From positions 372,001 through 436,000 of the forward strand of contig NZ_LGAP01000001.1 in assembly GCF_001270265.1 (NCBI RefSeq): a DNA stretch of 64,000 nt, read 5' to 3'. Origin of the DNA: Ensifer adhaerens. Lineage in GTDB: Bacteria > Pseudomonadota > Alphaproteobacteria > Rhizobiales > Rhizobiaceae. Below, piece by piece: positions 46,726 to 57,399 of the stretch. Each line of letters begins with the position of its first letter. The first letter of the stretch is position 1. The notes under the pieces were generated by a model. That model ran no database searches and was not told the DNA's origin. It saw nothing but the letters and a program-made list of their open reading frames with translations. The position numbers were made by a program, and so were the translations under genes.

Positions 46726-47496
46726 TCACAGAAGGGTCCCCTGAACGGGTTCTCCGTCCGTCGAGACGATGCTGGATCCGTAGGGCTCGCGCGATGTGAT
46801 CATGATCGCATCATTCGGCGCCGGACGTGCGAGATGCTGCGCCTCCTCCCACGGCGCATTCATCCAGAGATCCGTCTCCTCCTTCGTCAGTAGCAGGACG
46901 GGCATTGCCTTCCAGTGAATGGGCTTCACGATGTCGTTCGGGTTCGTCGTCAGGAATCCGTATAGATCGTCTGTCGTCAGCCCGTCCTTCACCTTCCGTA
47001 CGCTTGTCCACCTCGGGACGTGGATCCCGGCGAAGAACGTAAGCTCTTTGCTTTCGTTTCGCCCGAACCAGGCATTCGGGATTTTCCCTCCCGGCTCCTG
47101 ACTGTCGGGATCGGGTTCAGCGAAAGTTGTCACCGGAACGATGCATCTATGCTCGACGCCAAACCATTGCCTCCAGTGCTTGAGATGGAGCTTCCGCACA
47201 TTCGTCACGCCGCGGTCAGGCTCCATCCGCAGGAGTTCGTCCATATCGAAAGGCTTTCCCTTGGCCGCGAGTTTCGCGGCCCGGCCCTCGGCAGCTTCCT
47301 CCTGGACACGTGTCGGAGATGGCAGACCCCAGCGGGCATGGACGAGCTGCTTGCGACCGTCTGCGGTGTTGCGGATGATCGGCCCCATCTGGTCCGGGTT
47401 CATTTGATACGTGGGCATCAAGTTGATCATGCTCTCGGCATCGATTGCCCATTTCCGGACCCAATCTCTGTCGTCCATGCGGTATAGGTTGCACAC
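46726..47496 (-). CDS. SOS response-associated peptidase (SRAP/YedK family), GTG start
   Basis: A 256-residue SRAP-domain protein that caps abasic sites in single-stranded DNA through its N-terminal cysteine. I choose GTG at 47496, nine bases after GGGAG, because it gives M-C-N-L-Y with the required Cys2; the ATG three codons upstream abuts the Shine-Dalgarno and would move the cysteine. The active-site glutamate is in VPVTTFAEP and the histidine in IHWKAMPVLL. It precedes a mutasome operon, consistent with a DNA-damage role. No LexA box was seen upstream. Confidence 0.88.
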   Translation of the reverse strand: MCNLYRMDDRDWVRKWAIDAESMINLMPTYQMNPDQMGPIIRNTADGRKQLVHARWGLPSPTRVQEEAAEGRAAKLAAKGKPFDMDELLRMEPDRGVTNVRKLHLKHWRQWFGVEHRCIVPVTTFAEPDPDSQEPGGKIPNAWFGRNESKELTFFAGIHVPRWTSVRKVKDGLTTDDLYGFLTTNPNDIVKPIHWKAMPVLLLTKEETDLWMNAPWEEAQHLARPAPNDAIMITSREPYGSSIVSTDGEPVQGTLL

Positions 47497-47624
47497 GCCA
47501 GTCATCTCCCGTCAGTTGGGATGCGCAACGTAGCCGACCAACATAAAGCTGCCAACACCTGCGATCTGGAAAGCACCGGCGACCGCTCCTATCTCCAGCC
47601 CAATAGGAATTCAGGGAGGTTACC

Positions 47625-47837
47625 ATGCCAGAACCTGCCAATCGTGCGGGCGAAAGGCCTCTTGTCGAGATCCTTCCGCCAGCGAGCTTCTCCTGCCGCG
47701 GAACCGTCGTCTGCGATTGCTGCCATCAGAGGAAAAGCAGGGACAACTTCGACGAAGATGCATTCGGAATCTGCACAGAATGTATCGGTTCCGACGAGGC
47801 TATCCTGGATATCGTACCTCGTTCTCCAGACGACTAG
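47625..47837 (+). CDS. Small zinc-ribbon-like hypothetical protein
   Basis: A 70-residue protein with two CXXC pairs 17 residues apart (CDCC...CTEC), spaced for a zinc ribbon. GGGAGG lies seven bases before the ATG, a strong ribosome binding site. No known family. Confidence 0.55.
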   Translation: MPEPANRAGERPLVEILPPASFSCRGTVVCDCCHQRKSRDNFDEDAFGICTECIGSDEAILDIVPRSPDD

Positions 47838-47882
47838 CGATCTGCCACTCCACTGGGCGGGGTCGGCTGCAGGGATGGGAGC

Positions 47883-48140
47883 CGAGTGCCGCACCGATCC
47901 CCATCCGCATCCACAAGGCGGTCGCATCCGAGCAAGCCGGGCGAACGTAACGCCGGCACCATGCTTCTTGACGAGTTCCGCGCGGACGTAGCTACCTGAG
48001 TGACAACAGGCCCGGCACTCGACCTCTATGATGGGATTCGCGCACCTGCCGCAGTGTCGAGGACAAGTCGAGTGGCTTTTTGGCCTTCCTGGGCAACGGC
48101 TCCATGACGAAATGTCCGGGTCATAGGCGTAATCCTTCAC
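47883..48140 (-). CDS. Possible cysteine-rich hypothetical protein
   Basis: The frame starting MKDYAYDPDISS at 48140 contains CPRHCGRCANPIIEVECRAC, four or more cysteines in zinc-finger spacing, and a polar helix (RAELVKKHGAGVTF). The frame stays open to 47589, but the part antisense to the plus-strand zinc-ribbon gene is probably not coding, so the 3' limit given is a guess. Confidence 0.35.
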
Positions 48141-48273
48141 AATCTTTTTTCAATAAAGCCGGTGACTTACGAGATTCGGCTACGTGCCTGATTCAACGGC
48201 ATATTCTTTCGCGTCACTAAACTTGTGAGACGACATTCATATTTTAGGGTGTCTTGACTCTGATTTCGGGAAG

Positions 48274-48288
48274 GAACATTACAGGAAC
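48274..48288 (+). promoter_or_regulatory. LexA (SOS) box upstream of imuA
   Basis: GAAC-ATTACAG-GAAC is an exact GAAC-N7-GAAC match, the alphaproteobacterial LexA operator. It lies 63 bases before the imuA ATG. Confidence 0.9.
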
Positions 48289-48350
48289 ATTCGCATTCAA
48301 GCGACATGATGTCGTCAGTTTCAACGCGATCTGAACAGGATTCGTGATCG

Positions 48351-49103
48351 ATGTCCGCTGTCCCCGCGCACGTCATAGCCGATCTCCGGGAACGCATCAG
48401 CGCCATCGAGCGCCATGCGGTGAGGAAGGTCGGGTGTCTGCCGTTCGGCGTGCCGCAGATCGACTCGGTTCTTCCGGGAGGCGGACTGAGCAATGGCGCT
48501 CTGCATGAGTTCGCTGGGGGCGGCTCCGGCACGGTCGACGGAGCGGCTGCAGCCTTGTTCGCAGCAGGGATCGCCGCACGTACGAAGGGGCCGATTGTGT
48601 GGTGCCTGACGAGGCCGGATCTCTTCTTCCCGGCGCTGGCGCAGGTCGGCCTGCATTCCGACCGAGTGATCTTCGTCGAGTCGGACAAGGAAGAGGACGT
48701 GCTGGCGAATATGGAAGAGGGACTTTCCTTTGGCGGCCTCGGTGCCGTCGTCGGGGAGATCGTCCGGCTGCCGATGACCGCTTCCCGTCGCCTGCAGCTT
48801 TCCGCCGAGCGGACAGGCACGATGGCGCTCACGATCAGGCGGTGGCGGCGGCAGACCGAGGCAAACGACTTCGGGCAGCCGACGGCCTCGACCACGAGAT
48901 GGCGAGTGAGCGTCCTGCCGTCCGAGGAGCTTCCGGTGCCGGGAGTCGGTCGGCCGAGGTGGCTTCTGGAGTTGATGAGATCGCGTGCGGGCGAGTGTGC
49001 TGAGTTTGAAATTGGAGCCTGCGATGACAAGGGTCGTATCCATCTATCTACCGGATCTGGCGACCGATCGAATACGTCGCGCCGATCCGTCTATCCCGGC
49101 TGA
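48351..49103 (+). CDS. imuA: ImuA, RecA/SulA-like SOS mutagenesis protein
   Basis: A 250-residue RecA-fold protein lacking a standard Walker A. PFGVPQIDSVLPGGGLSNGALHEFAG and RRWRRQTEANDFGQPTASTTRWRVSVLPSEELPVPGVGRPRW are family motifs. It works with ImuB and DnaE2 in error-prone lesion bypass. The gene overlaps imuB by 80 bases, tighter than usual, so its last residues (after [14 protein letters not shown]) are probably not under strong constraint. It sits under a perfect LexA box. Confidence 0.9.
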   Translation: MSAVPAHVIADLRERISAIERHAVRKVGCLPFGVPQIDSVLPGGGLSNGALHEFAGGGSGTVDGAAAALFAAGIAARTKGPIVWCLTRPDLFFPALAQVGLHSDRVIFVESDKEEDVLANMEEGLSFGGLGAVVGEIVRLPMTASRRLQLSAERTGTMALTIRRWRRQTEANDFGQPTASTTRWRVSVLPSEELPVPGVGRPRWLLELMRSRAGECAEFEIGACDDKGRIHLSTGSGDRSNTSRRSVYPG

Positions 49104-50535
49104 TCAGGCAATAGCCGTGATCGCGAAGTCTGGTTCGAAGCGCTGGGTGTCCGCTGCCGATCCTGCCGCACGAAAGGCCGGCGTGCGCGTCGGGATGCAG
49201 GCCGCCAAGGCCCAGGCGCTATTCCGCGGCCTGATGATGGTGGATGCGGATCCTGCGGCTGATGCTGCCGCACTGGAAAGGATTACACTCTGGGCGCTGG
49301 CGCAGTATTCGCCCATCGTTGCCATGGACGCACCCGACGGCATCGTGCTCGACACCGAAGGCGCCGACCATCTTCAGGGTGGCGAACTGCCCATGGTCAC
49401 GAAGATCTCGAACCAGTTCTTCGCGAAGAAGCTCACGGCGAGGGTGGCCGTGGCCGATACGTGGGGCGCTGCTCACGCCTGCGCGCGGGCGATCAGCCGC
49501 GAGACCCTCATCGTGCCCGCGGGCGAAATCGTCCGGGCGGTCGAGAAGCTTCCGATCTCCCTTCTAAGGGTGCCTGAAAAGATCATCGGCGACCTGCAGA
49601 TGCTGGGCTTTAAATCCATTGGCGAACTGGCCAACACACCACGTGCGCCGCTGACCCTCCGCTTCGGACCCGAAGTGGGCCGCCGCCTCGATCAGATGTT
49701 CGGCCGCACGCCGGAGCCAATCGATCCAATCAGAACCCGCGAGTTGATCGAGGTCGCCCGGGCGTTCGCAGAGCCGATCGGTGCCGCCGAAACCATCAAC
49801 AAGTACGTCGGCCGGCTGATAGCTCAGCTCATCGACAAGCTTCAGAAGGAAGGCCTCGGTGTCCGCAGAGCAGATCTCATTGTCGAGAAGGTCGATGGCA
49901 CCCACCAGGCTGTCCGGGCAGGTACCGCAAAACCTGCCCGCGATGTCGTGTGGCTGACCAAGCTCTTCCGTGACCAGACCCAGAAGATCGAGCCGGGCTT
50001 TGGCATCGAAAAGCTGACGCTCGTTGCGGTCATGTCCGAGCCGCTTGAGGACGTCCAGAAGTCGTCGTCTCTGGTCGAGGACGAGGTAACCGACGTGACA
50101 CCGCTGATCGACATCTACGGAAACCGCGGTCAGCGCGTCTATCGTGTCGCCCCGGTCGCCTCCGATGTTACCGAGCGTTCCGTAGGCCGTATTGATGCCG
50201 CCTCGGATCCTGTGGAGACAACCTGGATCCACCACTGGCGGCGGCCCGTCCGCCTGCTGGCGCAGCCGGAGCAGATTGATGTGATGGCTCTGATGCCGGA
50301 CCATCCGCCCGTCTGGATCATGTGGCGTGGCAAGCGCCGAAAGGTGAAGTGTGCTGACGGTCCCGAGCGGATATTCGGGGAGTGGTGGCGGCGCAGCTCG
50401 GAATACGAAGCCGTTCGGGACTATTTCGTCATCGAGGATGATGCGGGCGAGCGGCTTTGGATATTCCGCTCTGGCAACGGTGTGGATCCGGAAACGGGAT
50501 CGCATAGGTGGTTCATGCACGGGATCTTCGCATGA
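49024..50535 (+). CDS. imuB: ImuB, inactive Y-family polymerase homologue
   Basis: A 503-residue Y-family-like protein. [19 protein letters not shown] at 49024 is the family N-terminus; the open frame extends 13 codons further into imuA. The positions that hold catalytic acidic residues in active polymerases (D in strand 1, DE in SIDEAYLD) are absent here, as expected of ImuB, which recruits DnaE2 to the beta clamp. Its stop overlaps the dnaE2 start (ATGA). Confidence 0.92.
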   Translation: MTRVVSIYLPDLATDRIRRADPSIPADQAIAVIAKSGSKRWVSAADPAARKAGVRVGMQAAKAQALFRGLMMVDADPAADAAALERITLWALAQYSPIVAMDAPDGIVLDTEGADHLQGGELPMVTKISNQFFAKKLTARVAVADTWGAAHACARAISRETLIVPAGEIVRAVEKLPISLLRVPEKIIGDLQMLGFKSIGELANTPRAPLTLRFGPEVGRRLDQMFGRTPEPIDPIRTRELIEVARAFAEPIGAAETINKYVGRLIAQLIDKLQKEGLGVRRADLIVEKVDGTHQAVRAGTAKPARDVVWLTKLFRDQTQKIEPGFGIEKLTLVAVMSEPLEDVQKSSSLVEDEVTDVTPLIDIYGNRGQRVYRVAPVASDVTERSVGRIDAASDPVETTWIHHWRRPVRLLAQPEQIDVMALMPDHPPVWIMWRGKRRKVKCADGPERIFGEWWRRSSEYEAVRDYFVIEDDAGERLWIFRSGNGVDPETGSHRWFMHGIFA

Positions 50536-53500
50536 GGTACGCGGAACTCCAGGTCACCACCCACTTCAGCTTTCTCAGGGGCGCATCGTCTGCCGACGAG
50601 CTGTTCCAGACTGCCAAGGAGCTTGGCATAGATGCCGTCGGTGTCGTTGACAGGAATTCGCTAGCCGGGATCGTGCGTGCTCTCGAAGCGTCTCGGGCGA
50701 CAGGAATCAGGCTCGTCGTCGGCTGTCGGCTGGACCTTCAGGATGGCATGTCGGTTCTCGTCTATCCGACAGATCGGGCCGCATATTCCCGGCTGACCCG
50801 GCTGATCACTCTGGGAAAGTCCCGGGGCGGCAAGAACAACTGCATCCTGCACTGGGACGATGTTGCCTCCTATTCCGAGGGAATGATTGGCATGCTCGTG
50901 CCCGACCTCCCTGACGATGTCTGCGCGACGCAGCTTCGGAAGATGGCAGGCCTCTTCGGCGACCGTGCCTACGTCTCGCTGTGCCTGCGACGGCGGCCGA
51001 ATGATCAGCTCCGGCTGCACGAGCTCTCCAACATGGCCATCCGCTTCAAGGTCAGAACCGTCGTCACCAATGACGTGCTCTTTCACGAACCTGGCAGGCG
51101 GCAGCTCCAGGACATCGTCACGTGCATCCGCAACAATACGACGATCGATGAAGTCGGCTTTGAGCGCGAACGGCACGCGGATCGCTATCTCAAGCCGCCG
51201 CACGAGATGGAGCGCCTGTTCCCGCGACACCCAGAAGCGTTGGCCCGGACGATGGAGATCGTCCACCGCTGCAGGTTCTCCTTGGAGGAGTTGACCTACC
51301 AGTATCCGGAAGAGGCGATCGTCCCCGGCAAATCGGCACAGGTGTCGTTGGAGCACTACGTCTGGGAATGCGTACCGCAGCGATATCCTGAAGGTCTGCC
51401 GCCGGATGTGCTGAAGACGATCCGCCACGAGCTCGACCTCATCCAGAAGATGAGGTACGCGCCCTATTTCCTCACCGTCTTCAGCATCGTCAAATTCGCC
51501 CGCAGCCAGGGCATCCTGTGCCAGGGAAGAGGATCGGCGGCCAACAGCGCCGTCTGCTATGTCCTTGGCATCACGAGCATCGACCCATCCACCAACGACC
51601 TTCTGTTCGAACGCTTCGTCTCGCAGGAGCGGGACGAGCCGCCTGATATCGACGTGGACTTCGAGCACGAGCGCCGGGAGGAGGTGATCCAGTGGATCTA
51701 CAAGACCTACACCCGGGAGAAGGCCGCCTTGTGTGCGACGGTCACGCGGTACCGTGCACCCGGTGCGATCCGTGATGTCGGCAAGGCGCTCGGCCTGCCC
51801 GAGGACGTGATCAAGGCGCTGTCGTCGGGCATGTGGTCGTGGTCGGAGGAGGTCACGGATAGGAACGTCCGCGAGCTTAACCTCAACCCTGAAGATCGCC
51901 GCCTTGTGCTGACGCTGAAGCTGGCGCAGCAGCTCATGGGCGCGCCGCGGCACCTCGGCCAGCATCCGGGCGGGTTCGTCCTGACCCACGACAGGCTGGA
52001 CGATCTCGTGCCCATCGAACCTGCCAGCATGAAGGATCGGCAGATCATCGAATGGGACAAGGACGATATCGAAGCGCTGAAGTTCATGAAGGTCGATGTG
52101 TTGGCCTTGGGGATGCTCACCTGCATGTCGAAGGCTTTCGATCTGATCCGAGAGCACAAGGATGACGATCTCGACCTCGCCACGATAAGGCAGGAGGACA
52201 GCGCCACGTATGCGATGATCAGGAAAGCCGACACGCTCGGCACTTTCCAGATCGAGAGTCGCGCCCAGATGGCCATGCTGCCACGCCTGAAGCCACGGAC
52301 GTTCTACGACCTGGTCGTTCAGGTGGCGATCGTTCGTCCGGGCCCGATCCAAGGCGACATGGTCCACCCCTACCTCAGGAGACGGGAAGGAAAGGAGCCT
52401 GTGGAATACCCGACACCGGAGTTGGAAGCCGTGCTCGGCAAGACCCTCGGCGTGCCGCTATTTCAAGAGTCGGCGATGAGGGTCGCCATGGTGTGCGCGG
52501 GCTTCACGGGCGGGGAGGCCGATCAGCTCCGGAAGTCGATGGCGACCTTCAAGTTCACGGGCGGGGTAAGCAGGTTCAAGGACAAGCTCGTATCCGGGAT
52601 GGTGAAGAACGGTTACACGCCGGAATTCGCGGAGAAGACGTTCTCGCAGCTCGAGGGATTCGGTTCCTACGGTTTCCCGGAATCCCATGCAGCGTCGTTC
52701 GCCCTGATCGCCTACGCCTCCAACTTCGTGAAGTGCCACTACCCGGACGCGTTCTGTGCGGCGCTTCTGAATTCGCAGCCGATGGGGTTCTATGCCCCGG
52801 CCCAGATCGTGGGCGACGCGCGAAACCACGGCGTCGAGGTTCGGCCCGTCTGCATCAACCGATCCCGCTGGGACTGCACGCTCGAGCGCGTCGGCAACAC
52901 CGACCGCCACGCAGTTCGGATGGGCATGCGGATGGTCAGGGGGCTGGCTGCCGCCGATGCGGCAAGGATCATTGCAGCGAGAATGAACAGCGATTTCGAA
53001 AGCGTCGATGACGCATGGCGGCGATCCGGCGTCCCGTCCGAGGCACTCGTGCAGCTCGCCGAGGCTGACGCATTCCGGCCGTCGATGAAGCTCGAGCGAC
53101 GCGATGCACTATGGGCGATCAAGGCTCTTCGTGATGAACCGCTGCCGCTATTCGCCGCCGCCGCAGAACGCGAGGAGCGGGCTATCGCTGAGCAGCAGGA
53201 GCCGGAAGTCGAGCTCCGGCAGATGACCGAAGGCCACAACGTGGTTGAGGACTATTCGCACACGGGGCTGACACTCCGGGAGCATCCCGTCGCATTCCTC
53301 CGGCGGGATCTGCAGCGACGCAACATCGTCACCTGCGCGGATGCCATGAACGCCCGCGACGGGCGATGGGTCTGCGCGGCCGGCCTCGTTCTTGTTCGGC
53401 AGAAGCCAGGATCCGCAAAAGGTGTCATGTTCATCACCATCGAGGACGAGACCGGACCCGCGAACATCGTCGTGTGGCCTTCGCTCTTCGAGAAGCAGCG

Positions 53501-53789
53501 GCGCGTTGTCCTCGGATCATCGATGATGGCGATCCATGGAAAGATACAGCGCGAGGGCGAGGTTGTTCATCTCATCGCGCGGCATCTCATCGACCTCTCG
53601 CAAGACTTGTCAGGCCTCGCCGATCGCGATGTCGAGTTCAAGCTGCAGCCAGGCAGTGGTGATGAGTTTGCCAGAGGAGGTGGGCCGGATCACAAGTATA
53701 CGCCGAAACCAACGGTCCAACCGCGGGATATCTTCGTGCCGGACCTGCGCATCGACACACTCAAGGTCAAGGCGAGAAATTTCCAATAG
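50532..53789 (+). CDS. dnaE2: Error-prone DNA polymerase DnaE2 (ImuC)
   Basis: A 1085-residue C-family polymerase for mutagenic lesion bypass. The N-terminal PHP domain begins [21 protein letters not shown]; the catalytic aspartates are in [17 protein letters not shown]. The C-terminal OB fold is near [22 protein letters not shown]. Translation from the ATG at 50532 overlaps imuB by four bases; an upstream in-frame ATG lies inside imuB. The full imuA-imuB-dnaE2 cassette is intact. Confidence 0.95.
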   Translation: MRYAELQVTTHFSFLRGASSADELFQTAKELGIDAVGVVDRNSLAGIVRALEASRATGIRLVVGCRLDLQDGMSVLVYPTDRAAYSRLTRLITLGKSRGGKNNCILHWDDVASYSEGMIGMLVPDLPDDVCATQLRKMAGLFGDRAYVSLCLRRRPNDQLRLHELSNMAIRFKVRTVVTNDVLFHEPGRRQLQDIVTCIRNNTTIDEVGFERERHADRYLKPPHEMERLFPRHPEALARTMEIVHRCRFSLEELTYQYPEEAIVPGKSAQVSLEHYVWECVPQRYPEGLPPDVLKTIRHELDLIQKMRYAPYFLTVFSIVKFARSQGILCQGRGSAANSAVCYVLGITSIDPSTNDLLFERFVSQERDEPPDIDVDFEHERREEVIQWIYKTYTREKAALCATVTRYRAPGAIRDVGKALGLPEDVIKALSSGMWSWSEEVTDRNVRELNLNPEDRRLVLTLKLAQQLMGAPRHLGQHPGGFVLTHDRLDDLVPIEPASMKDRQIIEWDKDDIEALKFMKVDVLALGMLTCMSKAFDLIREHKDDDLDLATIRQEDSATYAMIRKADTLGTFQIESRAQMAMLPRLKPRTFYDLVVQVAIVRPGPIQGDMVHPYLRRREGKEPVEYPTPELEAVLGKTLGVPLFQESAMRVAMVCAGFTGGEADQLRKSMATFKFTGGVSRFKDKLVSGMVKNGYTPEFAEKTFSQLEGFGSYGFPESHAASFALIAYASNFVKCHYPDAFCAALLNSQPMGFYAPAQIVGDARNHGVEVRPVCINRSRWDCTLERVGNTDRHAVRMGMRMVRGLAAADAARIIAARMNSDFESVDDAWRRSGVPSEALVQLAEADAFRPSMKLERRDALWAIKALRDEPLPLFAAAAEREERAIAEQQEPEVELRQMTEGHNVVEDYSHTGLTLREHPVAFLRRDLQRRNIVTCADAMNARDGRWVCAAGLVLVRQKPGSAKGVMFITIEDETGPANIVVWPSLFEKQRRVVLGSSMMAIHGKIQREGEVVHLIARHLIDLSQDLSGLADRDVEFKLQPGSGDEFARGGGPDHKYTPKPTVQPRDIFVPDLRIDTLKVKARNFQ

Positions 53790-53868
53790 GCGGCGCAGAT
53801 ATCGAATCGGTTGCCACGCTTCCGCGTTTACGCAAAACTATTGCAGCCCCTCCCATGACAGGTCCCCT

Positions 53869-54834
53869 ATGACAATCGTTGCCTCCTACGTCTACCGCGA
53901 CGGAAAACGCGCCGACGCGATCCCCCTTGCCGCAGAACCTTTCGAAGCAGCAGACGGCGAATTCGTCTGGATCGGACTTGTCGATCCCACCCCGGATGAG
54001 ATGGCTGACCTCCAGGCGATGTTCGGTCTCCATCAGTTGGCGGTCGAAGATGCACTTAACGGCCGGCAGATGCCCAAGGTCGATATCTATGGGGACCAGC
54101 TTTTCGTGGTCGTTAAGACGGCGCATCTGGATGGAGAGAAGATCGCCTATGGCGAGACCTGCATCTTCGTGGGCAAGCATCATCTGATTTCGGTCAGGCA
54201 CGGCTCGGCCCGCGCCCACAGCGAACTGCGCGACCAGCTCGAGCGTTCGCCAAAACTCCTCGCCCACGGACCCGACTACGTCCTCCATGCGATCATCGAT
54301 TTCGTCGTCGACGGCTACCTGCCAATGGTCGAGACGTTGGAAGACAAGGTTCTGGAGCTGGAGAAGCATGTCCTGGTGTCTTTCCTGCAACCGGAGCAGA
54401 TCCGGCGCATTTTCCGCATGCGGCGCCAGGTGATCCGGTTTCAGCGCATTCTTGGTCCGATGGGCGAAGTCGTTGGAAAGCTCGTCCATCTGGAACTGCC
54501 CTGTGTCGATGACAACGCGAAGCCGTTCTTCAAGGACGTTCACGACCATGTGCGTCGGGTTGAAAGCACGGTCGGCGGCCTGAGAGAAATCATGACGTCG
54601 GTTTTTGAGGCATCCAATCTTCTCGAACAGCAACGCCAGGGGACGATCACGCGGCAGCTCGCCGCTTGGGCCGCCATCCTCGCCGTCCCGACTGCCATTG
54701 CAGGCATCTATGGAATGAATTTCCAGAATATGCCTGAGCTGAGTTCCCGCTACGGATACTTCGTCGTCCTAAGCGTGATCGTGACCCTCTGTGCGATCCT
54801 GTACGTGCGCTTTAGGAAGGCGGGCTGGTTGTAG
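53869..54834 (+). CDS. corA: CorA-family magnesium/cobalt transporter
   Basis: A 321-residue divalent-cation channel. It has a large cytosolic N-terminal domain, a long stalk helix, and two C-terminal transmembrane helices with the YGMNF selectivity motif between them (IAGIYGMNFQNMPEL). The start MTIVASYVYRDGKRAD at 53869 fits the family; the open frame upstream overlaps dnaE2. An island copy suggests an accessory rather than sole magnesium transporter. Confidence 0.93.
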   Translation: MTIVASYVYRDGKRADAIPLAAEPFEAADGEFVWIGLVDPTPDEMADLQAMFGLHQLAVEDALNGRQMPKVDIYGDQLFVVVKTAHLDGEKIAYGETCIFVGKHHLISVRHGSARAHSELRDQLERSPKLLAHGPDYVLHAIIDFVVDGYLPMVETLEDKVLELEKHVLVSFLQPEQIRRIFRMRRQVIRFQRILGPMGEVVGKLVHLELPCVDDNAKPFFKDVHDHVRRVESTVGGLREIMTSVFEASNLLEQQRQGTITRQLAAWAAILAVPTAIAGIYGMNFQNMPELSSRYGYFVVLSVIVTLCAILYVRFRKAGWL

Positions 54835-54868
54835 CCGCAGAATACGAACGGCTGCGCAACACCTAAAC

Positions 54869-55504
54869 TCAGCGGAGGAGCCCATCGCGCCCGAACTCTT
54901 CCCAGCCGAGCAGCTTCGGACGGGAGGCATCGTCAGGGTTGCCTTCCGGTTCTGAAGGGCTCTTTCTGCCACTCTTCAGCGACCGCGTCAGCTTTGCCTT
55001 CAATGCCGCGCGCCGCCTGTTCTCGGCCGAAGCTTCTGCATCCTCTTCGCGCCAGACGGTAACCAGGTCCCGGTCGAGGATGTCTTCAACGACACGAGGA
55101 TCGAATACGTGGAAGGTGATCTGCCTCGCGCGTCCCCGCAGCTTCACGGTGCGAGTTCCCGCGCTGGGCAAGCGTCCGTCGTTGAGCCACCGATGCCTCT
55201 CGGTCGTGGAGATCGTCAGGATATCCTCTATTTCGCGCGGGATCACAGGCAGGCTCTCGATACCATCGAGTGCCTGTTTGACGATCGCAGAAGCAGAGCG
55301 GAACTCACCTCTGGAGACTTCAGGCATCGCCAGGGTCAGAACGCCTGCTTCGAGATCGATCGACTTGCGACCCGCCAAGGGAAGCCGCGCTCGAATTTCC
55401 AGCAGGATGCCTTTCGCACGGACGGATGACCCGAGCGTAGCTGAAGGCGGCAGCGACCAAGTCTTGATCAACTCCGCGCAATTGTTCTTTTTCTGCTTTG
55501 ACAT
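54869..55504 (-). CDS. Hypothetical protein near the Ku genes
   Basis: A 211-residue basic protein. The middle part (IEDILTISTTERHRWLNDGRLPSAGTRTVKLRGRARQITFHVFDPRVVEDI) resembles a MerR/excisionase-type winged helix; the C-terminal region (RRAALKAKLTRSLKSGRKSP) is a charged helix. It may bind DNA. It lies downstream of the Ku genes on the same strand with a 133-base gap. Not recognised as a named family. Confidence 0.6.
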   Translation of the reverse strand: MSKQKKNNCAELIKTWSLPPSATLGSSVRAKGILLEIRARLPLAGRKSIDLEAGVLTLAMPEVSRGEFRSASAIVKQALDGIESLPVIPREIEDILTISTTERHRWLNDGRLPSAGTRTVKLRGRARQITFHVFDPRVVEDILDRDLVTVWREEDAEASAENRRRAALKAKLTRSLKSGRKSPSEPEGNPDDASRPKLLGWEEFGRDGLLR

Positions 55505-55637
55505 CGAACACGATAGATGGGTGTGCCGCGCCTTCCTCGTTGCATCATACTGGTTGAACGCTCCGGCCGTCGTCTCCGATGAAAATCGATTCGCCAGCCA
55601 CGGGCGTCGTGCTTGATTGGCGTGGTCAAATGCATGG

Positions 55638-56447
55638 TCATCCCGCCTTCCGGTTTTTCAGATCTGCCTCCAGGGACTTGCGCAGAGCAGACATGATATC
55701 CACGACGTTGGAACCGGGTTTTTCCTCTTTCTTACCCTTTGTTGCCTTCTTCGGACGGAGGAGCTTCTTCTTCCCTTCAATGAGCTGCAGAAGGCTCTCC
55801 TGGATGGGGTCACTGACCATGTCGGGCGACCAGCGCTTCGTCTTTTGCTTGATGAGCTGCTGTACGAGCGGGACGAGATCTGGGTCGGCATTCTCGTCGA
55901 TATCCTCGAAATAGGCTTCCTCCGGCCTTACCTCGTCTCCGAAGCGGAGCGACCAGAGGACGATCCCTTCATCGCGGGGTTCCAGGATGACGGCGCGTTC
56001 GCGACGGCCTATCACCAGCTTCGATACGCCAACGACGCCGTCCGCCTTCATGGCATCGCGTATGACTGCAAAGGCCTCGTTCCCGACGGCATCGTCGGGC
56101 ATCAGGTAGTGGGGCTTCTCGAGGTAGATCCATTCGATGCTGTCGGCGGACACGAACTTCTCGATGTCGATCGTCTTCACCGTGTCGAGCGCGACAGCAT
56201 CGAGATCCTCATCGGTCAGGATCACATAGTCGTTCTCGCCGCGGGCATATCCCTTGCCCTCATTCTCGTCCTTGACCGGCTTCCCCGTGACGGAGTCGAT
56301 GTACTGCGAGACGACGCGATTGCCAGTATCCTTGTTGAGGGTGTGAAAGCGGACTTTTTCGCTCTCGCTGGTAGCAGGGGTCATTGCGACAGGGCAGGTG
56401 ACCAAGGAAAGCTTGAGGTAGCCCTTCCAATAATAGCGCGGTGCCAT
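55638..56447 (-). CDS. Ku protein, intact copy
   Basis: A 269-residue bacterial Ku that rings DNA double-strand ends and recruits LigD for non-homologous end joining. The start MAPRYYWKGYLKLSLVTCPVAM, the RFHTLNKDTGNRVVSQYIDSVTGKPV core and the basic C-terminus (KKKLLRPKKATKGKKEEKPGSNVVDIMSALRKSLEADLKN) are typical. It follows the broken Ku copy by 12 bases, as in an operon. No ligD is in the window. Confidence 0.93.
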   Translation of the reverse strand: MAPRYYWKGYLKLSLVTCPVAMTPATSESEKVRFHTLNKDTGNRVVSQYIDSVTGKPVKDENEGKGYARGENDYVILTDEDLDAVALDTVKTIDIEKFVSADSIEWIYLEKPHYLMPDDAVGNEAFAVIRDAMKADGVVGVSKLVIGRRERAVILEPRDEGIVLWSLRFGDEVRPEEAYFEDIDENADPDLVPLVQQLIKQKTKRWSPDMVSDPIQESLLQLIEGKKKLLRPKKATKGKKEEKPGSNVVDIMSALRKSLEADLKNRKAG

Positions 56448-56459
56448 AGCCCCACCTCC

Positions 56460-57368
56460 TTAGCTAGCTTTGCGGTGCGGAGCAGCCTTTGAACGGGCGG
56501 ACTTCGCTGTCGGGCCGCGGGAGGCACGCACCCGTGCGGTGCCAGCGCTGGTATTTGCAGCCGTCCGTTTCGGCTTGTCGGCTGCAGCCCTCATCATGCC
56601 AGCACTCTCGCGGAGCGCGGCCAACAGATCGTTCGGCTTCGACACCTCCACCTTCTTTGGCTTCGGTAGGGCCTTGCCCTCGACCTTGGCCTTCACGAGC
56701 TCGGCGAGCGCAGCCTCATAGCGATCATCGAATGTCGCCGGATCGAACTCGCCCTTCTTCGTCGAAATGATGTGCTTGGCGAGGTCGAGCATCTCGCCTT
56801 CGATCTTGATCTTCGGCATCTCCTCGAACGCCTTCTTTGAAGACCTTACCTCGTAGTCGTAGTTGAGGGTCGTCGCTATAAAGCCTTTCCCGTGCGGCCG
56901 GATTAGCACTGTGCGCATGCGGCGGAAAAGAACCGTTCTGGCGATGGCGGCCACTTCTGACTGCGCCATGCCGTCCCGCAGTGCTACGAACGCGTCGCTG
57001 CCCATTTTGTCGGGTGTCAAATAATAGGGCTTGTCGAAGTAGACATCATCGACATCGGAGCAGGGGATGAAGGCCTCGATCTCCAGGGTCTTGTTGCTCT
57101 CAGGGATCGTCGCAGCGACCTCTTCCGGATCACTATGATGTACTGGCCGTTGTCTATCTCGAAGCCCTTGGTCTGCTTCTCCTTCGGTACCGGATCCTCG
57201 GTCTCGCTGTCGATGAATACGCGGTTAACCCTGTTTGCCTGTTGCCTTGTTGATCGTATTGAAGGTGATCCGTTCTGACGTGGATGCGGCGGTGTAGAGA
57301 GCAACGCCGCATCTCACTTCGCCGAACTTTATGAAACCCTTCCACTGGGCACGATGTCCTGTCGCCAT
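56460..57368 (-). pseudogene. Second Ku gene with two compensating frameshifts
   Basis: The N-terminus begins with the ATG at 57368 (MATGHRAQWKGFIKFGEVRCGVA...NKATG). One extra A near 57234-57236 shifts the frame to read NRVNRVFIDSETEDPVPKEKQTKGFEIDNGQYIIV. A missing base near 57136 (expected VDPEEV) then returns to the first frame for YLTPDKMGSDAFVALRDGM to the end. The tail is alanine- and lysine-rich. The indels cancel, so the corrected product would be about 302 residues. This could be a pseudogene or a sequencing artefact. Confidence 0.85.
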
Positions 57369-57399
57369 AGCTCTGCACTCCGAATCACTACGGCGATTC

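Larger units (their letters stand above)
47838..48350. other. Intergenic region with the imuA promoter
   Basis: These 513 bases hold a LexA box near the right end. A minus-strand frame (48140 down to about 47880) starts MKDYAYDPDISSW and contains several cysteines (CGRCANPIIEVECRACCH) followed by SYVRAELVKKHGAGVTFARL, which could be a real zinc-binding protein whose 3' end overlaps the gene on the plus strand. Confidence 0.45.

Noticed and set aside
50661-52367. 568-codon antisense frame in dnaE2
   Set aside because: Shadow of a well-supported polymerase gene.
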